64,000 nt of DNA from Sabulibacter ruber (GCF_017355955.1 NZ_JAFFID010000001.1:1-64000); one strand, 5' to 3'. Positions 50,182 through 57,748 are shown, numbered from the stretch's first letter. Program-made: numbers and translations. The notes: generated by a model from the letters alone, not told the origin.

Positions 50182-50943
50182 ATGCACTACATAGATTCGC
50201 ACGCGCACGTTTTCTCCCCGGAGTTCAGCCAGGACGTTGAGGAAATGCTGCAGCGGGCCCAGGCCGCCCAGGTGGCCGAGATTTACATGCCCAACATTGA
50301 CCTGGCTTCTTTGGAGGCCATGTTCCAACTTGAGCAGCGGCACCCCTGGTGTCATTCTCTGCTGGGACTGCACCCCTGCCATGTGTTTCAGGACTACCGT
50401 GAGGTGCTGTCTCAATTAGAACAATGGTTTGAGAAAAGAACTTTCAAAGGAGTAGGGGAGGCTGGCCTGGATTATTACTGGGACAAAACCTTTGTACCAG
50501 AGCAGCAGGAAGCCCTGCGTATTCAGTGCGGTTGGGCCAAAAACCACCAGATTCCTATTGTGCTTCATACCCGTGATGCTTTCCAGGATACGCTGCAGAT
50601 TATCAAAGAGCAGCAGGACGGTTCTCTGCGCGGAATTTTCCATTGTTTTTCCGGAACAGTAGAAGAAGCCCAAGCGGCTATAGACCAGAACTTTCTATTG
50701 GGCATTGGCGGCGTAAGTACTTTCAAGAACGGCGGTTTGGAGCCTGTTTTACGGGCAATAGACCTAAAACACATAGTATTAGAAACAGACAGTCCGTATC
50801 TTGCACCAGTACCCAAGCGCGGGAAACGGAACGAGCCCTCATATCTTCCTTTTGTGGCGCAGAAGATCGCAGAAGTTAAATCACTCACTTTAGATGAGGT
50901 TGCCGAGGTGACCACCGCCAACGCCAGAAACCTCTTTGCCTGA
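50182..50943 (+). CDS. TatD-family metal-dependent hydrolase
   Basis: The 253-residue TIM-barrel protein has the metal-binding IDSHAHVF at the N-terminus, GEAGLDYYW, IPIVLHTRDA, GIFHCFSGTVEEA and LETDSPYLAP, the full set for TatD enzymes. Family members are 3'-5' DNA exonucleases and possibly D-aminoacyl-tRNA hydrolases. The asparaginase gene starts five bases after its stop codon, so they share an operon. Confidence 0.95.
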   Translation: MHYIDSHAHVFSPEFSQDVEEMLQRAQAAQVAEIYMPNIDLASLEAMFQLEQRHPWCHSLLGLHPCHVFQDYREVLSQLEQWFEKRTFKGVGEAGLDYYWDKTFVPEQQEALRIQCGWAKNHQIPIVLHTRDAFQDTLQIIKEQQDGSLRGIFHCFSGTVEEAQAAIDQNFLLGIGGVSTFKNGGLEPVLRAIDLKHIVLETDSPYLAPVPKRGKRNEPSYLPFVAQKIAEVKSLTLDEVAEVTTANARNLFA

Positions 50944-50947
50944 TGTT

Positions 50948-52018
50948 ATGAAGTTTTTAAAGGTAAATATCAATACGGCAGCCCCACGTGATCCAGAGGC
51001 TTCCATTTTGCTTATTTACACGGGTGGTACCATTGGCATGGTCTCTGACAAAGAGGACCAGCATTTGGTGCCCTTTGATTTTAGTGAAGTAATTCATCGC
51101 GTTCCCGAGATGCGGCAGTTCAAGGTGATGCTCACCGTGCTTAGCCAGGACCCGCCCATTGATTCCTCCAACGTGGGCGTGGACCATTGGATCAGGCTGG
51201 CTCAGATCATCCAGGTGAATTACCAGGAATATGATGGCTTTGTGATCCTGCACGGAACCGATACCATGGCCTACAGCGCCTCGGCCCTGAGCTTTTTGCT
51301 GGAGAACCTGGAGAAACCCGTCATTTTCACCGGTGCCCAGGTGCCCATTGGCAGAATGCGAACCGATGCCCGCCGTAACCTGATCACCGCCCTGGAAATT
51401 GCCTCTGCCCACCGCATGGGCAAAACCCTGGTGCCCGAGGTAAGCATCTTCTTTAATACCGTGCTGCTGCGTGGGAACAGGTCTACGAAAGTAGAAAGCC
51501 GGCACTTCAACGCTTTTCACTCCGGTAAATACCCGCAACTTGCCAAGGCAGGCATTGACATTGAGTACAACCCGCCGGCAATTCTCCCCGCGCCCACCAG
51601 GCCTTTGCACGTGTACCAGGAACTGGAAAGCCAGGTAGCTATCATCAAACTGTTTCCGGGTATCAGCCCCACCCTTATCAAAGCGATTCTGGAAGCGGAA
51701 GGATTGAAAGGAGTGGTACTGGAAACCTTTGGGGCCGGTAACGCACCCACGTACCCTTGGTTCCTGGCTCTGCTGAGGGAAGCCATCGACCGCGGCATCA
51801 CTATTCTGAACGTATCGCAGTGTGAGGAAGGCGAGGTGCACCAAGGTCAGTACGAAACCAGTATGTACCTGAAAGAGATGGGCGTAGTAGGCGGCTATGA
51901 TCTTAGTACTGAGGCAGCGGTCACCAAATTGATGTTTGTGCTGGCACAGAATCTATCTAAAGAAAAAATAGCCGAAGTACTGCAAACCGATCTACGAGGG
52001 GAGATGACCTCCAGATAG
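50948..52018 (+). CDS. ansA: Type I L-asparaginase
   Basis: The 356-residue protein starts at ATG 50948 ([13 protein letters not shown]). The asparaginase motifs are [13 protein letters not shown] with the nucleophilic Thr, and [19 protein letters not shown] with the second catalytic Thr-Asp pair. [11 protein letters not shown] in the C-terminal domain is also typical. No signal peptide, so a cytoplasmic type I enzyme that hydrolyses asparagine to aspartate and ammonia. It is the second gene after tatD and the last before the tRNA. Confidence 0.94.
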   Translation: MKFLKVNINTAAPRDPEASILLIYTGGTIGMVSDKEDQHLVPFDFSEVIHRVPEMRQFKVMLTVLSQDPPIDSSNVGVDHWIRLAQIIQVNYQEYDGFVILHGTDTMAYSASALSFLLENLEKPVIFTGAQVPIGRMRTDARRNLITALEIASAHRMGKTLVPEVSIFFNTVLLRGNRSTKVESRHFNAFHSGKYPQLAKAGIDIEYNPPAILPAPTRPLHVYQELESQVAIIKLFPGISPTLIKAILEAEGLKGVVLETFGAGNAPTYPWFLALLREAIDRGITILNVSQCEEGEVHQGQYETSMYLKEMGVVGGYDLSTEAAVTKLMFVLAQNLSKEKIAEVLQTDLRGEMTSR

Positions 52019-52094
52019 TTTGTACAAAGTGAGGGGAATATTTGCAAAAGCCAATACTTCTCCCTTTCTTTGCATTCCGAAAATTAAGGACCAC

Positions 52095-52181
52095 GGAGAG
52101 GTGTCAGAGTGGTCGAATGAGCACGCCTGGAAAGTGTGTATACTGGAAACGGTATCGGGGGTTCGAATCCCCCCCTCTCCG
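52095..52181 (+). tRNA. tRNA-Ser (anticodon GGA)
   Basis: The 87-base sequence has a 7-bp acceptor stem GGAGAGG/CCTCTCC, a D-arm, anticodon GGA in CTGGAAA, a long variable arm as expected for serine and the T-loop GGTTCGAATCC. CCA is not encoded. It reads UCU/UCC codons. It marks the left border of the AT-rich cassette array. Confidence 0.95.
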
Positions 52182-52192
52182 CTGAAATGTAG

Positions 52193-52227
52193 AAAGCCCT
52201 GTAAGTTAAAATCTTACAGGGCTTTTT
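52193..52227 (+). terminator. Terminator after tRNA-Ser
   Basis: AAAGCCCTGTAAG and CTTACAGGGCTTT arms followed by TTG TTTT. Confidence 0.85.
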
Positions 52228-52298
52228 GTTTTGGTTCGGACCTATGTCGGACACTTTTACATGTGTATTTGAATCTAGTCTCTCATTTCAGTGTTGGA

Positions 52299-52319
52299 GT
52301 TTACACGTTGTTGTAAAGC
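52299..52319 (-). repeat. Half attC-like site at distal end of cassette array
   Basis: GTTTACACGTTGTTGTAA resembles the right half of the array palindromes (compare GTTTACACAATGTTGG at 59570). The matching left half is absent. This suggests a truncated array end. Confidence 0.45.
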
Positions 52320-52325
52320 GTTTTT

Positions 52326-52706
52326 CTATTTTACTACAAGCCTCCAGTCCAGGCTTTCTATTTTCTGTATAGTTGAGAGTATTGCTCTTTTTCCTGTCAG
52401 CCGAATAGTATCTTGACCATTCCTTATTTCTAAATAATCAAGTTCAACGTCGTCTGCTGTCGGTGTATACATTGCCGTAACTCTACCAATTCTTAATATT
52501 TCAGCCGAGTCTAAGGTTATCTTATCCAGCTGTTGTCCTTGAATTTCTTCCTTTTCAATTTGTATGCCGTCAGTTGGAATATCGTCAAGGCTTGGTCGAT
52601 AAAGCACTTCTATCGCATTGCCTGATTGATTATTCAACGTCAGGTTGTGTACAGGGTCGCAGCTGAATAAAGCAACACTGAATAATAGAATGACTAAATA
52701 TCTCAA
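52326..52706 (-). CDS. Cassette 14: lipoprotein of unknown function
   Basis: A 126-residue product with signal peptide and lipobox LFSC (Cys about residue 16). The mature part opens with DPVHNLTLNNQSGNAIEVLY, suggesting a beta-sandwich, but I do not recognise a family. It is the cassette farthest from the recombinase and is flanked by a half site on its 3' side and a degenerate site on its 5' side. Cassette number counts from the recombinase. Confidence 0.7.
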   Translation of the reverse strand: MRYLVILLFSVALFSCDPVHNLTLNNQSGNAIEVLYRPSLDDIPTDGIQIEKEEIQGQQLDKITLDSAEILRIGRVTAMYTPTADDVELDYLEIRNGQDTIRLTGKRAILSTIQKIESLDWRLVVK

Positions 52707-52723
52707 TTTTTCATTTTTAAAAT

Positions 52724-52789
52724 GTCCTACGGTTTGTATAAAAGGAAAACGAGGCTTAGCCGAAGTATGGCTTTTTAATTTGTAGGGCG
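52724..52789 (-). repeat. Degenerate attC-like site (GTA core)
   Basis: An imperfect palindrome with CCTAC and GTAGG ends where all other sites have AAC and GTT. The GTATAAAA/TTTTTAAT arms and GGCTTAGCC centre keep the layout of the others. Confidence 0.5.
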
Positions 52790-52856
52790 CTGTTATGCTT
52801 TTTACTTTCTATTTTAATAAAGCTGCAAAGTTTAACAAAAAAATGTCCTATGAAAA

Positions 52857-53315
52857 TTATTTGTATTCAATTGAATTTATCTTGTATTCATTGTTCTCTT
52901 TGATTACACCTAAATAAATTTTGAAATCAGTTTTGGGGTCACTATAAATATCGGTATAAGATACGACGTATCGGTTATCATTTCTAGGATCTTTAACAAT
53001 GGTTAAAGTTTTTAAACAATCTATGTTACTATCTTGAGCATATAGATAAGGGTCAGAGTCAGTAGCTTTAATTATTTCAGGAATCTTATTATAGAGAGCA
53101 ACTGTACTATGTTTTCTTGCAATGGAATCTAATCTTTCCCCAGATAATTTTAAATCATTGCTACTAGCCATTTCTGTAATATAAAAGGTATAAAAACCTT
53201 TTAACATGGCTTTGATTTTGGCATCTTCCTCTTGTAGGCTGATTTTCTCTTGTACCTGAGTACAACTTATAATACCTAACAATAATGCACCTGTTATTAA
53301 ATTAATGATTTTCAT
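52857..53315 (-). CDS. Cassette 13: lipoprotein, DUF3828-like
   Basis: A 152-residue lipoprotein (lipobox IISC, Cys about residue 18). A helical N-part (DAKIKAMLKGFYTFYITEMAS) leads to a beta-rich end (YVVSYTDIYSDPKTDFKIYLGVIKEN), resembling DUF3828-type lipoproteins whose role is unknown. Its stop lies 68 bases from the degenerate site. Cassette ends agree only partly: GTAGGGCG on one side, CGCTCAAC on the other. Confidence 0.7.
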   Translation of the reverse strand: MKIINLITGALLLGIISCTQVQEKISLQEEDAKIKAMLKGFYTFYITEMASSNDLKLSGERLDSIARKHSTVALYNKIPEIIKATDSDPYLYAQDSNIDCLKTLTIVKDPRNDNRYVVSYTDIYSDPKTDFKIYLGVIKENNEYKINSIEYK

Positions 53316-53350
53316 TAGATATAAGGAATCAATAATTTCATCTAATTAAT

Positions 53351-53423
53351 ACCGCTCAACGGTTAGGCTAAACGGCGGCGGAGGCCGTCGGCTGATGCTG
53401 GCGTTTATACAATGTTAGCCGTA
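53351..53423 (-). repeat. attC-like site 12
   Basis: Left core CGCTCAAC and right core GTTAGCC are separated by 53 bases. Inner arms are GCTAAACG and CGTTTATAC, with GGCCGTCGGC in the centre. On the minus strand, GTTGAGC fits the integron consensus GTTRRRY exactly. Confidence 0.8.
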
Positions 53424-53433
53424 GATCTTCCTT

Positions 53434-53949
53434 TTAATTACAGGATGTATATACATTTGCACATTGCATGTCAGGAGCGAGCCAGCCTTGCTTAATTTTG
53501 CCCTTGAACTCAACTTTAACATATGCCCAGCCTTTATTGATTGATGTTACTTGAAATAATCTGTTGTCGTATTCCTGTATTGTCGAGCTAATCTTTGAAG
53601 ATTTCCTTGGTTCTGCATAAAGGCTTAATTGCTTTCCTGCTTCATAGTTTCTCGCATAGATACCGATAAACTTGTCTTTCTTAATCCAGCCCTTTACCTG
53701 TTTACCAGAAATCGAGTATTCTAATGTTCCATACAGGAAATCGGTGTTTTGCTTTGTGGCGGTAAGAACCATAAAATCCCCTTCTTCAAAGTTCTGCTTA
53801 ACCGTTGCAATTACCTTTCCACTTGGTTGGTCATATACGGCAATATTCCCTTTGTATTCTGAGTCAATCAGTAGTTCATTACTTGGTTCTGGAACCCGTA
53901 AAGGGATAACAGAGACTATAAGTAGTACAAAGGCAAAAAACTGATTCAT
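53434..53949 (-). CDS. Cassette 12: exported protein with two SH3-like domains
   Basis: A 171-residue product with a signal peptide (MNQFFAFVLLIVSVIPL). Two SH3-like beta-barrels are suggested: GNIAVYDQPSGKVIATVKQN with GWIKKDKF, and LSLYAEPRKSSKI with GWAYVKVEFKGKIKQGWLAPD. A C-terminal Cys pair (MQCANVYTSCN) follows. Such proteins are usually extracytoplasmic binding proteins. The stop lies about 20 bases from the attC-like site and the gene fills the cassette. Confidence 0.72.
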   Translation of the reverse strand: MNQFFAFVLLIVSVIPLRVPEPSNELLIDSEYKGNIAVYDQPSGKVIATVKQNFEEGDFMVLTATKQNTDFLYGTLEYSISGKQVKGWIKKDKFIGIYARNYEAGKQLSLYAEPRKSSKISSTIQEYDNRLFQVTSINKGWAYVKVEFKGKIKQGWLAPDMQCANVYTSCN

Positions 53950-53959
53950 ATTTCTAATT

Positions 53960-54031
53960 TAATGCTAACGGCTGGGCTAAACGACGGCGAAGGCCGTCGG
54001 CCGAGATGACGTTTAGCTGTTGTTGTATGGT
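53960..54031 (-). repeat. attC-like site 11
   Basis: GCTAAC and GTTGTATGG cores, 52 bases apart; inner arms GCTAAACG/CGTTTAGC; centre GGCCGTCGGCC. The following cassette begins GTTGTATGGT and ends ACCATACAAC. Confidence 0.82.
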
Positions 54032-54069
54032 GTTGTTCTTTTACGCCTGCCACGCGCATTTTTTTTTTG

Positions 54070-54103
54070 TTTCTGACCTGTTTTTCTAAAATCAGGTCAG
54101 AAA
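54070..54103. repeat. Host-family palindrome inside cassette 11
   Basis: TTTCTGACCTG and CAGGTCAGAAA form an 11-bp perfect stem around TTTTTCTAAAAT. It sits between the attC-like site and the stop codon of cassette 11. Confidence 0.7.
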
Positions 54104-54120
54104 CGCCGATTACAGAAGTC

Positions 54121-54501
54121 TTATTTCCCGTGCGTGAGTTTGATGACTTTTCCGTTTGTCGAGTTTATGATTATTAGGAATGTGCCGCCAACCCAGCCTT
54201 GTGGCAAAGTCCCGTTGATTAACCAGTAGCCGTCAATAAGGTAACTTTCATAAGGTCGCTGTTTCACTATGTTCTCTTTACCATAGATGCTGAACAGTAT
54301 TGCTTCTGCTACGTTGATTGCTGTAGGTTTGTCTTTTATTACCTTATCTACAAGTATCTGTGTCTTATCGGTGTTCTTGAGCGCTTCAGCCAGTTCCTTT
54401 TTTGAGAAGTCTAATCCAAGTGTTGTTCTTTTTTCTCCGTCCTGGGCAAAGGAGCAAGAAAGGGTGAAACAGCAAAAGAAAAGTAATAAAGCTTCTTTCA
54501 T
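54121..54501 (-). CDS. Cassette 11: NTF2-fold immunity protein-like, exported
   Basis: The 126-residue product starts at ATG 54501 (MKEALLLFF) with a signal peptide ending near SFAQ. The C-terminal half (AEAILFSIYGKENI, RPYESYLIDGYWLINGTLP, GGTFLIIINSTNGKVIKLTHGK) is the pattern of the NTF2-fold immunity family (Imm-NTF2-2 type), known from polymorphic toxin systems. No toxin gene is next to it. As a lone exported immunity protein in a mobile cassette it may protect against toxins from neighbouring cells; this is inference. Confidence 0.75.
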   Translation of the reverse strand: MKEALLLFFCCFTLSCSFAQDGEKRTTLGLDFSKKELAEALKNTDKTQILVDKVIKDKPTAINVAEAILFSIYGKENIVKQRPYESYLIDGYWLINGTLPQGWVGGTFLIIINSTNGKVIKLTHGK

Positions 54502-54516
54502 TTTATATTTATCAAT

Positions 54517-54590
54517 ACCATACAACGGTTGGTATAAAAAGCGTGCGAGGCCGTCGGCCGTAGCATGGCTTATGCATCATGTTAGCACAA
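54517..54590 (-). repeat. attC-like site 10
   Basis: CCATACAAC and GTTAGCACAA cores 54 bases apart; arms GTATAAAAAGCGTGC and GCATGGCTTATGC; centre GGCCGTCGGCC. Confidence 0.82.
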
Positions 54591-54597
54591 GTGATTT

Positions 54598-55251
54598 TTA
54601 TTCTTCTTCCCTGATGAGGGACTTTGAAATTTCCTTCTCTGTCACTTTACCGTCTTTCGCTATAGTGAAATGCGTGACGGTTGAATCCCCTTCTGTGCTA
54701 AATTTAGTGTTCTCAGAATCTACGATTTCGGTGTTCAAATCAATACTTATCTGTTCGTAGATGTTTTCTGTTATAAACTTGCCAGTGGTCTTATTCCCCC
54801 AACCACCGTCACCGCAGCTTGCTGCGACTATGAAACTGTTAATTGCTTTTCCATTCTTATCGTAAATGCAGTAATGTAGCAAATCACAAGAGCTACTCTC
54901 GTCCTGAGTCAGAATCGTAAATTCAATTAATTCTGGGTTTCTTTTCTGCCAAGAGTAAAAGTAATCTCTGTCATAGCCTTGCCCGACAAAGTTCCGCTTA
55001 CCATCCTGCCAAACCAGCTTAAATGTACTGCTATCCAGTTCCTGATATTTACCTATTCTTGTGTCCCAGTTGAATGTATCAATTTCAAAGCTCTTCAGTC
55101 CTGGATATTTAAACTTTTCTTTTAAATCTATCAGAGGTGAAGCCTCTCTGTTCTCAACGAGGGTTTCATTTGCCTTGAAAGAGGAATTATTCTTGTTTTC
55201 AGCACAGGAAGTAGAAAAGATGAGCACCAGATAAAGTAAGCCCTTTTTCAT
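54598..55251 (-). CDS. Cassette 10: lipoprotein of unknown function
   Basis: A 217-residue product with lipobox (STSC, Cys about residue 16). The mature protein is mixed alpha/beta with aromatic-rich segments (DRDYFYSWQKRNPELIEFTI) and two Cys-containing patches (SSSCDLLHYCIYD and AASCGDGGWG). No family recognised. The stop codon is 7-8 bases from the right core GTTAGCACAA, and the cassette ends TTGTGCTAAC, a perfect 10-base match. It is one of the tightest cassettes in the array. Confidence 0.7.
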   Translation of the reverse strand: MKKGLLYLVLIFSTSCAENKNNSSFKANETLVENREASPLIDLKEKFKYPGLKSFEIDTFNWDTRIGKYQELDSSTFKLVWQDGKRNFVGQGYDRDYFYSWQKRNPELIEFTILTQDESSSCDLLHYCIYDKNGKAINSFIVAASCGDGGWGNKTTGKFITENIYEQISIDLNTEIVDSENTKFSTEGDSTVTHFTIAKDGKVTEKEISKSLIREEE

Positions 55252-55265
55252 TTTATGGTTTTCAT

Positions 55266-55339
55266 TTGTGCTAACGGACTAAGCTAAACGACGGCGATAG
55301 CCGTCGGCTGGAGATGACGTTTAGGTGTTGTTAGGTCTA
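55266..55339 (-). repeat. attC-like site 9
   Basis: TTGTGCTAAC and GTTAGGTCTA ends, 54 bases between cores; arms GCTAAACG/CGTTTAGG; centre AGCCGTCGGCT. Confidence 0.82.
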
Positions 55340-55371
55340 GTTTTATCTTTGCAAAGACCGCACGGCTTTTT

Positions 55372-55411
55372 CTGTTTTTGGCCTGATTTTCAAAATTGAG
55401 CCCGAAAACAG
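55372..55411. repeat. Host-family palindrome inside cassette 9
   Basis: CTGTTTTTGGCCTG and GAGCCCGAAAACAG arms, between the attC-like site and the stop codon of cassette 9. Confidence 0.7.
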
Positions 55412-55429
55412 CTTGTTATTTGTTTTCGT

Positions 55430-55822
55430 TTACCTTTTTACTATTTCAACTCTTCCCTCAAAATTTTCCTTGGATAAATTTGAAATGGAGGAAATCATGT
55501 AATAATCGTGTGTCACTTTTGTGATTGTGTTTGTTATAATTTGGTTGGTGGGATATCCAATACTATTTCCATCTCTTATTGTTTTAACCCAAACAAGTTT
55601 GTAGGTGCATTCATCTATCCATTCAACTTTATATTTTATTTCAAGTCCCAGTTCTTTAATCCGTTCGTACTGAAAATCACCAGTTCTTTCAATTATAGTC
55701 GTAATTGGAGAAGAGTCTTCAACTGTAGTAACCATTTTGAAAACTCCCGTTTTTAACGAAGAACATTCATTCAATCCTAATAGCCAGCTTATTGGCAGGA
55801 AAAGCAAAATTATTAACTTCAT
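55430..55822 (-). CDS. Cassette 9: exported protein of unknown function
   Basis: A 130-residue product with an N-terminal signal (MKLIILLFLPISWLLG) followed by NECSSLKTGVFKM. A beta-rich body includes TTIIERTGDFQYE and YKVEWIDECTYKLVWVKTI. Similar small proteins with a C..LKTG.F opening and an EWIDECTYKL block occur in Bacteroidota as uncharacterised proteins. The Cys could be lipidated (NEC is a weak lipobox). Cassette ends match perfectly over 10 bases. Confidence 0.68.
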   Translation of the reverse strand: MKLIILLFLPISWLLGLNECSSLKTGVFKMVTTVEDSSPITTIIERTGDFQYERIKELGLEIKYKVEWIDECTYKLVWVKTIRDGNSIGYPTNQIITNTITKVTHDYYMISSISNLSKENFEGRVEIVKR

Positions 55823-55840
55823 TTATTAAATATTTAAAAT

Positions 55841-55900
55841 TAGACCTAACGTAATGGGCTATGCGGCGGCGTAGCTGCCGTATAGGTGTGGTTAGCGACT
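55841..55900 (-). repeat. attC-like site 8 (short form)
   Basis: TAGACCTAAC and GTTAGCGACT ends with only 40 bases between cores, the shortest in the array. The minus-strand core GTTAGGT fits GTTRRRY. The stop codon of cassette 8 lies inside this site. Confidence 0.75.
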
Positions 55901-56623
55901 TTTAGTTTCTTTTAGATCCCTAGGTTTGCACCAAAACCAATCCTCTTCTTTAAGTTTAGCATCAGGGGTTGGTAATACTTCTACTGGGGTGAATTTTGCT
56001 GGAAGCGATTTAAACGTGGCAATTCCTTCCTTTTTTGCTTTTTCTTTTAACTCCGAACTTTTTGGATGGTCAATTTCCTGTATCTCATTAGTTGATATAA
56101 TTTTGAACCAAATTTCTCCACCATACCAATGATCATTTAAACTCCTTGGTATATTGAACCATTGAGCTTTAATCGTATCATTAGAAACAATATAACTCCC
56201 CCAACGGTAAGCCTTATAAAAAATATTTTTTTCTCTTTTATTGGTAGTTTCTATAATTTGTTTAAAGTAATTATTTATGTTTTCCTGATGGTGGCTTGGG
56301 AAAAAATTGAATAAAAATGTGCCATCTGGATAAAGCAGTAAATAAATATTAGATGTATCAATGTTCTTGATGGTATTATAATCATAATTCCGATTATAAA
56401 TGTTATTTGAGCTGTAATAGGCTTTGTTTGGCTTTAGTGGATAAAAGCCTCTTATTGATCTCATAGTATAATACCCTTTTATATTTAATAAGGTGTCCAA
56501 ACCAGTATTTCTTCCATCATAGCAATATTTAAATCCTTGCTTTAATTCTGATGGCACCTTAAACATACAAGAGTTGAAAGTTAGACCTATGGAGAAAATA
56601 ATTATTATTAAGAAAAATCTCAT
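55892..56623 (-). CDS. Cassette 8: lipoprotein of unknown function
   Basis: A 243-residue lipoprotein (lipobox FNSC, Cys about residue 19), very AT-rich and rich in Asn and Tyr. Visible segments are YYTMRSIRGFYPLKP, LLLYPDGTFLFNFFPSHHQ, YRWGSYIVSNDTIKAQWF and a C-terminal KLKEEDWFWCKPRDL. I recognise no family. The TAA stop is part of the attC-like core CTAAC, as in many classical integron cassettes. Confidence 0.68.
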   Translation of the reverse strand: MRFFLIIIIFSIGLTFNSCMFKVPSELKQGFKYCYDGRNTGLDTLLNIKGYYTMRSIRGFYPLKPNKAYYSSNNIYNRNYDYNTIKNIDTSNIYLLLYPDGTFLFNFFPSHHQENINNYFKQIIETTNKREKNIFYKAYRWGSYIVSNDTIKAQWFNIPRSLNDHWYGGEIWFKIISTNEIQEIDHPKSSELKEKAKKEGIATFKSLPAKFTPVEVLPTPDAKLKEEDWFWCKPRDLKETKSR

Positions 56624-56637
56624 TCTATAATTCTAAT

Positions 56638-56710
56638 TGATGCTAACGTCTGGTATAAACGACGCCGAGGGCCGTCGGCCGATGGTGACGTTTATGCGTT
56701 GTTGTATGGC
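56638..56710 (-). repeat. attC-like site 7
   Basis: GCTAAC and GTTGTATGGC cores 53 bases apart; arms GTATAAACG/CGTTTATGC; centre GGCCGTCGGCC. Confidence 0.82.
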
Positions 56711-56747
56711 GTTGTTCTTTAGCGGTTGCCACGCGCATTTCTTCTTT

Positions 56748-56787
56748 CTGTTTTTGGCCTGATTTCAGGAAAAGAGCCGCTAATCAG
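56748..56787. repeat. Host-family palindrome inside cassette 7 (first)
   Basis: CTGTTTTTGGCCTGATTTC followed by a GAGCCGCTAATCAG arm. Confidence 0.55.
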
Positions 56788-56818
56788 CTTTCCCGAAGTT
56801 CAGTCAATTCTTATCCAT

Positions 56819-56858
56819 CTGTTTTTGGCCTTATTTCGGAAAAACACGCCGAAAACGC
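56819..56858. repeat. Host-family palindrome inside cassette 7 (second)
   Basis: CTGTTTTTGGCCTTATTTC with an ACACGCCGAAAACGC arm, 31 bases after the first copy. Confidence 0.55.
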
Positions 56859-56928
56859 AAATAAGCCCGTTAATCGTTTTGCGCGTATTTTGGGGAAAAC
56901 AGCTATAAATCAGAACGGTTTTATGTTT

Positions 56929-57111
56929 TTAAAAGGCTGAAATGATGTAAATTACTCCTGCTCCAACAGAAAATAAAATTCCGAACTTATACTTTACATT
57001 TCCATAGGTGAGCCACTTACCTTCTTTAGGACTTGTCCGTTTGTCAATCAAGATGAGAATTATCCCAACTAAAAGGAAGATTATACCTAGGATAAAGTTA
57101 TATAAGTCCAT
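56929..57111 (-). CDS. Cassette 7: small two-helix membrane protein
   Basis: A 60-residue product with two hydrophobic segments (about residues 4-22, FILGIIFLLVGIILILID, and 44-58, ILFSVGAGVIYIISAF) separated by a short polar loop. No family recognised. The gene occupies only part of its cassette; the rest, next to the attC-like site, holds two host-family palindromes. Its cassette starts GTTGTATGGC and ends GCCATACAAC. Confidence 0.6.
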   Translation of the reverse strand: MDLYNFILGIIFLLVGIILILIDKRTSPKEGKWLTYGNVKYKFGILFSVGAGVIYIISAF

Positions 57112-57181
57112 TAATATTTTCTGGGCGTTTACTTAATCTATCAGTTTAATTGATGTTGTGCTGTTTTTTAATGTATTCAAT

Positions 57182-57256
57182 GCCATACAACGTACTGGGC
57201 TAAACGACGGGCGAGGCCGTCGGCCTAAGGCTGACGTTTAGGTGTTGTTAGCGGTA
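57182..57256 (-). repeat. attC-like site 6
   Basis: GCCATACAAC and GTTAGCGGTA cores 55 bases apart; arms GCTAAACG/CGTTTAGG; centre GGCCGTCGGCC. Confidence 0.82.
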
Positions 57257-57293
57257 GGCTTTTTTATTTTTACCCAGTCATTTAAGTTAATGG

Positions 57294-57662
57294 TTAGTAT
57301 TGTAAGGAAAATATGCTGGTGTAAACAAATTTTAAACTTTCTGGTTCGTCGAATCCATTTTCAAAGTATCCTACAATAGTCGCGAATAAAGGAACTGATA
57401 TTATTATCAATCCTATGTTCTGAAGTAAAACTGACCAGAATGATTTTCTTTTTACATAGAAGATTATTAGCCCAATGATAATAGTAGAAAAGGCCACAAC
57501 AGTAATCTCAAACGGAATATACTTTCTAATCCCTGATTCTTTGATAGGATAATACAATCCGCCATACAAGTACATTATAGAAATCCATAGAAAGCTCCAG
57601 CCGTACAGAATTGTCATGGCAAGCCCAAGCATCTTAATGAATATTAATTCCTTAGTTTTCAT
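57294..57662 (-). CDS. Cassette 6: integral membrane protein of unknown function
   Basis: A 122-residue product with about three or four hydrophobic segments (KMLGLAMTILYGWSFLWI; FEITVVAFSTIIIGLIIFYV; LLQNIGLIIISVPLFATIVG). A short cytoplasmic or periplasmic loop holds YYPIKESGIRKYIP. No family recognised. Cassette ends GTTAGCGGTA and TACCACTAAC match at 9 of 10 positions. Confidence 0.65.
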   Translation of the reverse strand: MKTKELIFIKMLGLAMTILYGWSFLWISIMYLYGGLYYPIKESGIRKYIPFEITVVAFSTIIIGLIIFYVKRKSFWSVLLQNIGLIIISVPLFATIVGYFENGFDEPESLKFVYTSIFSLQY

Positions 57663-57675
57663 TTGTATTCAAGCT

Positions 57676-57748
57676 TACCACTAACGTACTTGTATAAACG
57701 ACGCCGAAGGCCGTCGGCCGAGGTGACGTTTATACCTTGTTGGGTAAA
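57676..57748 (-). repeat. attC-like site 5
   Basis: TACCACTAAC and GTTGGGTAAA cores 53 bases apart; perfect arms GTATAAACG/CGTTTATAC; centre GGCCGTCGGCC. Confidence 0.85.
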
